Shown: in pieces, positions 22,132 to 27,947 of the stretch
Numbering within the stretch: the first letter of the stretch is position 1
Layout of the letters: every line of letters starts with the position of its first letter
Assembly (NCBI GenBank): GCA_964372375.1
Contig: CAYJQF010000006.1
Coordinates: 1 to 27,947 of the forward strand
Origin: SICV01 sp964372375
GTDB taxonomy: Archaea > Nanobdellota > Nanobdellia > Pacearchaeales > GW2011-AR1
DNA length: 27,947 nt
Reading direction: 5' to 3'
Translations under genes and position numbers: made by a program
The notes under the pieces: model-generated
The model's input: only the letters and a program-made list of their open reading frames with translations
Database searches by the model: none
What the model was told of the DNA's origin: nothing

Positions 22132-23025
22132 ATGTATCAAAGAGGCCTGATGTATGTCTGCTTGGTAATGCTCATCCTGATACCATTCGGAGCAGCCCAG
22201 CAGGAGAAAATCCAACAGCTGGCAAACAAAGGCCAAGAACTTACACAAATAGCAGAAAAGCTTGCTGACAAGCAATCACGGACAGAGTTCCTAAAAGAAC
22301 GCTGGGCGCAGTTTCTTGAAACTACCAGCATAGGAAAATTCTTCATACAGACAGGAGAGCTTCTCACAAAAGCAAACCCTCTGTTCAAATACTTATTCGG
22401 CCTTGAATTCTCCTGGTCCTGGCACTTTATCCTTACTTTTTTCCTCTGGATAGCAGTAGGTCTATTTGCCTACCGTCTGCTCAGCTTCCTTGAACTCTGG
22501 AACCACGGGATACACGCGTTCGCTTCATTCATAGCCACTTCTATCTTAGGCGTGCTTCACATCTACGAATTCATTGCAAACTGGCTTGCTAAACTTATTA
22601 ACACAATTCCAAGCATCTACCTCCAGCTTATTGCAGGAGTGTTGTTGATATACGCTTTCTTCGCCCTAAGTGCAACAACAAAGCTCTGGGAATCACTTTT
22701 CCTTACACTTAAAGAAAATATTAAAAAGCATAAAGCAGAAAAAGCGTTTGAAACGCTCAAAAAAGAAGTTGCAGAAAGCAATGAAAGAAGAATGCAAGAG
22801 ATTGAGCAAGAAAAAGGAAGCAAGGAAAAAGGAAAGAAGGGAGCAAAGGGAGAGAAGCTAACGGCAGAAGAGATTGAAGAGCTCAAGCAATTCAGCAAGT
22901 TTGCAGGAAAAGCAAACAAGGTCTTGGAAGGCGAAGATGAGCAGGCAGAAAAACTTAAAGAAAAAACGATTCAGCCCAAGAAACCTTCAAAGCTCAAGCA
23001 GCTCTGGCGTTTAATCTGGAGATAA
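22132..23025 (+). CDS. membrane protein with signal peptide and long charged coiled-coil tail
   Basis: This 297-residue protein has a signal peptide (1-22, ending PFGAA, then QQE), an exported helical region rich in Gln/Glu/Lys (23-80) and about three membrane helices (97-119, 126-148, 162-182). A cytoplasmic tail of over 100 residues consists mostly of Lys and Glu (KKHKAEKAFETLKKEVAESN and onward), typical of a coiled coil. It ends LKQLWRLIWR, an amphipathic basic anchor. It fits the same envelope set as its neighbours; the tail would be the natural cytoplasmic docking part. TATA is 26 nt upstream. Confidence 0.8.
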   Translation: MYQRGLMYVCLVMLILIPFGAAQQEKIQQLANKGQELTQIAEKLADKQSRTEFLKERWAQFLETTSIGKFFIQTGELLTKANPLFKYLFGLEFSWSWHFILTFFLWIAVGLFAYRLLSFLELWNHGIHAFASFIATSILGVLHIYEFIANWLAKLINTIPSIYLQLIAGVLLIYAFFALSATTKLWESLFLTLKENIKKHKAEKAFETLKKEVAESNERRMQEIEQEKGSKEKGKKGAKGEKLTAEEIEELKQFSKFAGKANKVLEGEDEQAEKLKEKTIQPKKPSKLKQLWRLIWR

Positions 23026-23694
23026 TTATCTTTTCTGAAAGACATAGCTGTCCGCAACTCGTTTTGCTGGAAATCGTACCGGCCGATGCAATAAAATACA
23101 CGTATGTTGATAATCCTGTTCAAATGCGCCGGTCGGCTCTTGTCGATACACTCCGAAGGTAGCACTCATTTCTTCACGAATTGCTTGATACGAACGAGGC
23201 CGCAAACGTATAAGTTCAGCCTCGTCGCGGACTGGTTCAAAATAGCCTTCAGCATGTAAAGCAACACTGACTGCTCCATTAGTATCAGTTTCAGGATTTC
23301 CCAACCCTGCAACAAAAGCAAATTGTCCAGGATGCTCAAAAAGCCAGCGAGCGGAGCCATGATAGTTATTTGCAACAATATACCCTCCAGTAACAAGATG
23401 TGGGGTTGCATGATCAGGACGAAACTGCGGATTCATTAAGATGAGCAAATCATGCAGTCTATCGGGCCGATACTCTCTGATGTCTTGATTAAAGGCAGAA
23501 AATCCTGCACGCTGTAGTTGGTCAATACAGCCCGGATTAATGTCAACATACGTAACCTGCTCAAATACTTCAGAAGGGCTGGTATCAATCCCGCAACCGG
23601 GATATAACACGGTATGCGCAGTAAAGACCTCTCGCTGCAGCGCCCAAAGCTGTGCTAGCAAACGAGGCGAAGTCTCTAAAGTGCAAACAGGCAT
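23026..23694 (-). CDS. class I methyltransferase-like protein
   Basis: The frame is open to 23790, into the end of the FEN1 gene, but the ATG at 23694 is preferred: TATA-like TTTAAATA (23714-23722) is about 25 nt upstream. The 222-residue product has motif I VLYPGCGIDTSP (29-40), VTYVDINP (47-54) with the acidic SAM-ribose contact, an acidic loop NQDIREY (69-75), and LLILMNPQF (83-91) in the post-strand 4 position. These support a Rossmann SAM-dependent fold. The substrate is unknown, and nothing shows a link to the neighbouring membrane proteins or FEN1. Confidence 0.75.
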   Translation of the reverse strand: MPVCTLETSPRLLAQLWALQREVFTAHTVLYPGCGIDTSPSEVFEQVTYVDINPGCIDQLQRAGFSAFNQDIREYRPDRLHDLLILMNPQFRPDHATPHLVTGGYIVANNYHGSARWLFEHPGQFAFVAGLGNPETDTNGAVSVALHAEGYFEPVRDEAELIRLRPRSYQAIREEMSATFGVYRQEPTGAFEQDYQHTCILLHRPVRFPAKRVADSYVFQKR

Positions 23695-23725
23695 ACTTCT
23701 TTCAAGAAAAGGAATATTTAAACTT

Positions 23726-24739
23726 TTAGAAAAGCTTCTTCTGGGCATTCTGCTTTTTCGCCTGCTCCAACTTTGCAAGCTGCTTTTCAACCCGTTCTAA
23801 GGAAAAATCATGCTCGTGCACTAACAAAGCAATAATCTTCTCCCGGTCAAGCGGGGGAAACACAAAAGATTCCTTATGCACATTCGGCTTCTTAAAAAGT
23901 TCAAACACCTGTTTCCAGTCAAAATTCAGTCTACTCTGCTCCTCCAACGGACCAAAAATCTTTACCGGATACTTTTGTTCATGCACCAATGCAAGAGCCT
24001 TCTTAGGACCGATGCCTTTTACGCCTCCTGGATTAAAATCAGTGCCAACGAGAATGGCAAGACAAATAAGCTGATCTCCCGTCACATTTAGTTCATTCAA
24101 TACCTTTTCATATTCAATCAGTTCAGGAGAAATATACACAAAGCCAGATTGCGTCTTCCGAGTTCTCGCCAAAGTTACATTCTGGATTAGTCTCGTTGCT
24201 CCAACTGCAATCGCATCATAATCTTGGCTTGCCACCGCATACGCTTTCCCTTGTTTCACCAACTCAGCTGCCTGCATCTCTCCCTCTCCCGGCGCCTGTA
24301 CTACTGCAATACCCATCGCCTCCAGCAGTTCCTTGCTCTCTGCAATCATCTCCCTGGTTAATTTAGAAAATCCCCGTGCATATTTACCCATGCCGTGTAT
24401 ATCTTCAGCTTCCATAGCTTCCTGATACTTTTCCTTTGCCAGCTCTTTCGCCTCTTGCCTGAATTCATGTGTCTTTCCCTTCAACACATGATATTCTCCA
24501 TCAAACACATACACCAGTTTGATGCCTTCACCCAGTAAAGCAACGTTCCGGTAGAACAAGCCAGATAGATGCGAAGTAATTCTTTTTTTATCATCCATCA
24601 ACGGCGTCCCATCAGGCTGCCGTATAGAAGCGAGAAACTGGTACAAGGCATTGAAAGCGTCAACAGCAATCACTTTTCCTTGCAACTCTTCCAGTTTAAT
24701 TTCCTTCCGTGGCACAATGTCGCCTATTTGTAAGCCCAT
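23726..24739 (-). CDS. fen: flap endonuclease 1
   Basis: This 337-residue structure-specific nuclease removes 5' flaps in Okazaki fragment maturation and repair. The N domain carries D27 (VDAFNALYQFL) and D80 (VYVFDG). The I domain has APGEGEMQAAEL (149-160) with E152 and E154, SQDYDAIAVG with D173 and D175, and ILVGTDFNPGGVKGIGPKKA with D234 and the DNA-binding helix-hairpin-helix. It ends NAQKKLF, a short PCNA-binding-type tail that resembles the end of the polymerase in this window. TATA-like sequence near 24762-24771 is 26 nt before the ATG, inside the end of the upstream gene. Confidence 0.97.
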   Translation of the reverse strand: MGLQIGDIVPRKEIKLEELQGKVIAVDAFNALYQFLASIRQPDGTPLMDDKKRITSHLSGLFYRNVALLGEGIKLVYVFDGEYHVLKGKTHEFRQEAKELAKEKYQEAMEAEDIHGMGKYARGFSKLTREMIAESKELLEAMGIAVVQAPGEGEMQAAELVKQGKAYAVASQDYDAIAVGATRLIQNVTLARTRKTQSGFVYISPELIEYEKVLNELNVTGDQLICLAILVGTDFNPGGVKGIGPKKALALVHEQKYPVKIFGPLEEQSRLNFDWKQVFELFKKPNVHKESFVFPPLDREKIIALLVHEHDFSLERVEKQLAKLEQAKKQNAQKKLF

Positions 24740-24769
24740 ATTTATTCATAGAAGAAAGAATTAATAAAA

Positions 24770-25204
24770 CTATCTTGCTAATTGTCGGGCAGCATCTTTC
24801 CCTAAACAAGTAAAGAAAGTATTTTCAACAGCAAGCAAGGTGCCTTTTATATCAGATTTAAGAGAGGGACCTTTTTGAGCGAGAGCTTCTTGAATAAGCG
24901 TTAAATTGTCCATAACTGCACGAGGTTCATTAAACGTACCAGTATACGTTCCGACACTAGAGTACGTACTGATAGTTTGAAATTGAGTATTCTGCCCAGA
25001 GCAAGATCTCATAAATTCAGCTGAAAAACGATATCTACCAGGATCATCTGCCTGTGGGTGCGTTAACTCCTCGACACTCCCGGTAACCTCTATACTATTA
25101 AGATCTCCCCTCCGCGACCGCGGACTATGCGCAACTACATAAAGGTCGTGAGCAAATGACTCTCTCGTAGTAAAGGGTCTAACGCCTCGATGAATTGTAG
25201 CCAT
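24770..25204 (-). CDS. soluble protein of unknown function
   Basis: The frame extends upstream into the polymerase gene, but TATA-like TTTAAAAAT (25226-25234) is 26 nt before the ATG at 25204, giving 144 residues starting MATIHRGVRPF. The middle is polar with Ser/Thr/Tyr-rich strands (SCSGQNTQFQTISTYSSVGT, 67-86) and the C-terminal third is helical (NLTLIQEALAQKG, then TLLAVENTFFTCLGKDAARQ). No membrane segment or recognised motif is present. It lies head to head with polB and tail toward fen, each with separate promoters. Confidence 0.65.
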   Translation of the reverse strand: MATIHRGVRPFTTRESFAHDLYVVAHSPRSRRGDLNSIEVTGSVEELTHPQADDPGRYRFSAEFMRSCSGQNTQFQTISTYSSVGTYTGTFNEPRAVMDNLTLIQEALAQKGPSLKSDIKGTLLAVENTFFTCLGKDAARQLAR

Positions 25205-25322
25205 GCACTCTTCTCTCATTCTGCCTTTAAAAATCTTTCTATATGTTACTACCATAAAGTAACATTGTATAGAAAAGTTGAAGGATAGATACCTTCTAAA
25301 ACTTTCATTTCCTAAAAAATGA
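25205..25322. promoter_or_regulatory. divergent region before polB with a long inverted repeat
   Basis: The minus-strand TATA is near 25230 and a weak plus-strand TTCTAAAACT is near 25294-25303. Between them an inverted repeat pairs 25236-25250 with 25258-25275: 15 bp interrupted only by a 3-nt bulge, loop ACCATAA, with a perfect 8-bp core ATGTTACT/AGTAACAT. It is a candidate operator for a dimeric regulator, or a hairpin. No other gene is seen here. Confidence 0.5.
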
Positions 25323-27659
25323 ATGAAAGGATTTATTGTGGATACTTCGTATGATACGAAAGAAGAACAAACAACCATCCAGCTCTTTGGCAGACTGGAA
25401 AACGGGCAGTCTTTTGCAGCAGTATTAGATTTCAAGCCCTATTTTTTTGTGAAAAAAGGAGACATAACGAAGCTAGATACATATATCAGCAAATATCAAG
25501 TTGAACCTACTCGTTTAAAGAATTTCCAGGGAGATACCGTAACAAAAATTTCCGCAGACACACCCGCGCTCCTCGCAAAATTAATTGAAACTGTTCACAA
25601 GCTCAACCTAGACACGTATGAGGCAGATATCAAGCCAGCAATGCGCTTTCTCATGGACCAGGACATCTTGGGCAGTATTACTATTGAAGGCGAGTATACT
25701 ATTGCTCCCGAGCTAAAAGTGGATAGAATGTATAAGAATCCTGCATTAAAACCAACGGCATATATACCGAAGCTAAACATCATTTCCTTAGATACTGAAT
25801 CATCAGAATCAGGGGAATTGTTCTGCATTGGCCTCTATGAAGAAAGGTATCAGAAAAACTTTATGGTGACAAATAAGAAGCTGCAAAATACAATTTCCTG
25901 CAAAACAGAAGAAGAGTGCATGGAAAAAGCAAAAGCGGAGCTGCTCAAGCTTGACCCAGATATCATCACCGGCTGGAACATGATTGACCATGACTTGCAA
26001 TTGCTGCAAGCCTTGTGCAAAAAGCACAAACTTGCTTCAGATTTCGGGAGAAATGCCGATTCCTTGCAACTCCGCATTGAAAATAATTTCTTTAAGGCAT
26101 CGTCGGCGCAAATAACAGGCAGGCAAGTCTTAGACGGCTTAAGCTTGCTCAGAGACCCTTTCATCAAAGAAGCGCCTTCCATTAAATTTGCCAATTTTGA
26201 TTCATACACACTAGAAGATGTTTCACAGGCAATTCTAGGTACAGGCAAGCTTTTGAAAGGCAAAAACCGACACGCTGAAATCACGAGACTGTATAAAACA
26301 GACCCACAAAAAATCGTTGACTATAATCTCATGGACTGCAAATTAGTATACGACATTTTAGAAAAAACAAAAATGCTCGAACTGGCGTTGCAGCGTTCTC
26401 AGCTAACCGGCGCACAGCTCGATAAAATTACTGCATCAATAGCCGCGTTTGATTCTTTGTACATTCGGGAAGCGCATAAGAAAGGCCTGGTCTGCCCGAC
26501 TACCTACTACGGCAGAAAAGAATCAAAAATCCTCGGCGGTTTTGTCAAACAAGCAGAAGCAGGCATCTATGATAACGTCCTTGTCTTAGATTTCAAATCA
26601 CTGTATCCAAGCGTTATCAAAACATTTAACATCGACCCGGCTTCCTATCTCGGAAAAAAGAAGGAAAAGAATGCAATCGAAACACCAAATGGTGTATTCT
26701 TTAAGAACCAACAAGGCATTCTGCCAGTCATTATAGACCGGCTGCATGAAGCCAGGGAAAAGGCAAAAAAAGAAGGAAAAGAGCTAGCAAACTATGCCAT
26801 TAAAATCATTATGAACAGCTTCTATGGCTGCCTTGCCTCTCAGAATTCCAGGTTCTTCGACTTTGACCTCGCCTCATCCATTACTCATTTCGCCCAGTTC
26901 ATTATCAAACTGACCGCAGAGGAAATAGAGAAGCTCGGCTATAAAGTCATCTATTCTGATACTGATTCAGTCTTTGTATTAACTGGTTTAAGCAAACAGA
27001 AAGCAGAAGCATTAGGCAAACAGCTAGAGCAGCACATCAACACTTTCTACAAAAACTATATCAAGAAAAAGTACAACCGCGACTCATTCCTTGAATTGCA
27101 ATTCGAGAAACTCTATCTTTCCTTGCTCTTCCCTAAAATACGAGCAGACAAAGAAGAAAGCAGGAAAGCGGCGAAGAAGAGGTACGCCGGCTTATTGGAA
27201 AAAGCGGGCAAAGAGGAGTTGCAAATCACTGGTTTGGAAGCAATCAGAGGAGATTGGACAGAAGCAGCACAGGAATTCCAGAAAGAGCTATTCATGAAAG
27301 CATTCCATAAAGAGCCTATAGAGAAGTTCATCAAAGAATACATTAAAAAAGTCAAATCAGGAAAACTGGACGACCAGCTTATTTATAGAAAATCAATCAG
27401 AAAAGAGCTGCACGAATACACCAAGACAACGCCTCCGCATGTCAAAGCTGCTCGTTTGTTAGATAAATTGGAAGGAAACGTCATCTCGTATGTAATCACT
27501 ACTGCAGGCCCAGAACCCATCCAAAAGCGCAGGCATAAATTAGATTATGAGCATTACATAGAAAAGCAAATCAAGCCCATTGCAGAACAAGTCCTTTCCC
27601 TATTAAACAAAGACTTTGATTCCGCAAGCCAGAATTCCCAGCAGGCAAAGCTGTTTTAG
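25323..27659 (+). CDS. polB: family B DNA polymerase resembling E. coli Pol II
   Basis: This 778-residue polymerase has a 3'-5' exonuclease: Exo I SLDTES (D157, E159), Exo II TGWNMIDHD (217-224), Exo III YNLMD (334-338). The polymerase motifs are A LDFKSLYPSVI (422-432), B KIIMNSFYG (494-502) and C YSDTDS (544-549), followed by KKRYAGL. Length, the GELFCIGLY after Exo I, RDWT-like GDWTEAAQEFQKEL and the late GPEPIQ...LDYEHYIEKQIKPIAE follow E. coli Pol II as I remember it. The end QQAKLF parallels the clamp-binding end of Pol II and the FEN1 tail here. It is probably a replicative or repair polymerase working with PCNA. Confidence 0.96.
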   Translation: MKGFIVDTSYDTKEEQTTIQLFGRLENGQSFAAVLDFKPYFFVKKGDITKLDTYISKYQVEPTRLKNFQGDTVTKISADTPALLAKLIETVHKLNLDTYEADIKPAMRFLMDQDILGSITIEGEYTIAPELKVDRMYKNPALKPTAYIPKLNIISLDTESSESGELFCIGLYEERYQKNFMVTNKKLQNTISCKTEEECMEKAKAELLKLDPDIITGWNMIDHDLQLLQALCKKHKLASDFGRNADSLQLRIENNFFKASSAQITGRQVLDGLSLLRDPFIKEAPSIKFANFDSYTLEDVSQAILGTGKLLKGKNRHAEITRLYKTDPQKIVDYNLMDCKLVYDILEKTKMLELALQRSQLTGAQLDKITASIAAFDSLYIREAHKKGLVCPTTYYGRKESKILGGFVKQAEAGIYDNVLVLDFKSLYPSVIKTFNIDPASYLGKKKEKNAIETPNGVFFKNQQGILPVIIDRLHEAREKAKKEGKELANYAIKIIMNSFYGCLASQNSRFFDFDLASSITHFAQFIIKLTAEEIEKLGYKVIYSDTDSVFVLTGLSKQKAEALGKQLEQHINTFYKNYIKKKYNRDSFLELQFEKLYLSLLFPKIRADKEESRKAAKKRYAGLLEKAGKEELQITGLEAIRGDWTEAAQEFQKELFMKAFHKEPIEKFIKEYIKKVKSGKLDDQLIYRKSIRKELHEYTKTTPPHVKAARLLDKLEGNVISYVITTAGPEPIQKRRHKLDYEHYIEKQIKPIAEQVLSLLNKDFDSASQNSQQAKLF

Positions 27660-27760
27660 CAATTTCATTCTCAGCCGATTTCGAGCGTAATTGCCAAAGT
27701 ATTTCTATTCAATTTGAAGTCTTAGATAGTTATTTAAAAGCAGAAGATTTTATTTTCCTT

Positions 27761-27947
27761 ATGGGTTGGAAAGATTGGTCTGGTTGGATTAAGGGTGCTT
27801 GTGTAGGTATTATTATATATATTATTCTTATAGCACTATTTTTTATTACTAATACTTATGGTGCAGACATAGCTATTATTTTTTTATTGCCCATTATTCT
27901 TATAGCTGCCTTTGTAGGAAAGATTTTTGAAAAGAGAAGTCAAGAAT
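27761..27947 (+). CDS. small two-helix membrane protein, cut by window end
   Basis: The visible 62 residues start MGWKDWSGWIKG, then have helices at about 13-30 (CVGIIIYIILIALFFI) and 37-54 (IAIIFLLPIILIAAFVG), followed by charged KIFEKRSQE at the edge. TATA-like TTATTTAAAAG (27729-27738) is 26 nt upstream. The codons are markedly more AT-rich than in the neighbouring genes (runs such as ATTATTATATATATTATT), partly due to Ile content, but possibly a sign of recent arrival or weak selection. The stop is outside the window. Confidence 0.7.
   Translation, partial: MGWKDWSGWIKGACVGIIIYIILIALFFITNTYGADIAIIFLLPIILIAAFVGKIFEKRSQE

Noticed and set aside
1..27947. A CRISPR array to accompany the CARF-HEPN gene
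   Set aside because: No series of regularly spaced repeats was seen in any gap. The only short direct repeats are the tRNA tails and those at the HerA-like stop, which are not arrays.

Overview
The window is archaeal, most likely from a small-genome DPANN-type lineage (Woesearchaeota or Pacearchaeota-like; this placement is an inference). The evidence is archaeal replication proteins (RFC small and large subunits, FEN1, family B polymerase, an OB-fold SSB), ribosomal protein eL41, a tRNA-Glu with an intron at 37/38 in a bulge-helix-bulge, no encoded CCA on the two complete tRNAs, and archaeal TATA boxes. Most genes have a TATA-like box centred 24-27 nt before the chosen start codon and no Shine-Dalgarno sequence, so most transcripts should be leaderless. 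I used this spacing to choose many starts.

Layout. 1-2014: a partial tRNA-Thr, two small paralogous membrane proteins, tRNA-Gln(CTG), a polytopic membrane protein with two repeated halves, and intron-bearing tRNA-Glu(CTC). Both complete tRNAs have their 3' tail duplicated about 83 bp downstream. 2104-7439: a possible nucleotide-signalling or defence locus with an ADP-ribosyltransferase-like protein, a CARF-HEPN protein of the Cas02710 type, a divergently transcribed protein with a HEPN-like (DUF4145-like) region, an unknown protein and a DisA-type diadenylate cyclase. No CRISPR array or other cas gene is visible. 7436-17578: housekeeping and information genes (circularly permuted GTPase, eL41, RfcS, RfcL, Mn-type superoxide dismutase, SSB, HerA-like ATPase, Trm5-like methyltransferase) mixed with orphans, including a 578-residue protein with a Rossmann-like N-terminus and a 58-residue small protein.

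17652-23025: a block of membrane proteins. Four have signal peptides whose predicted cleavage leaves Gln at the mature N-terminus, and a Pro/Ala-rich soluble protein lies among them. This looks like an undescribed envelope complex. 23026-27947: a methyltransferase-like protein, FEN1, an orphan, a family B polymerase resembling E. coli Pol II, and the start of a small AT-rich membrane protein. FEN1 and the polymerase end in the same KLF tail, probably a clamp-binding peptide.

The replication genes (rfcS, rfcL, ssb, fen, polB) together supply clamp loading, synthesis and flap processing. They are scattered among unrelated genes with their own promoters rather than forming one operon. Function calls rest on motifs read by eye; no database search was run.
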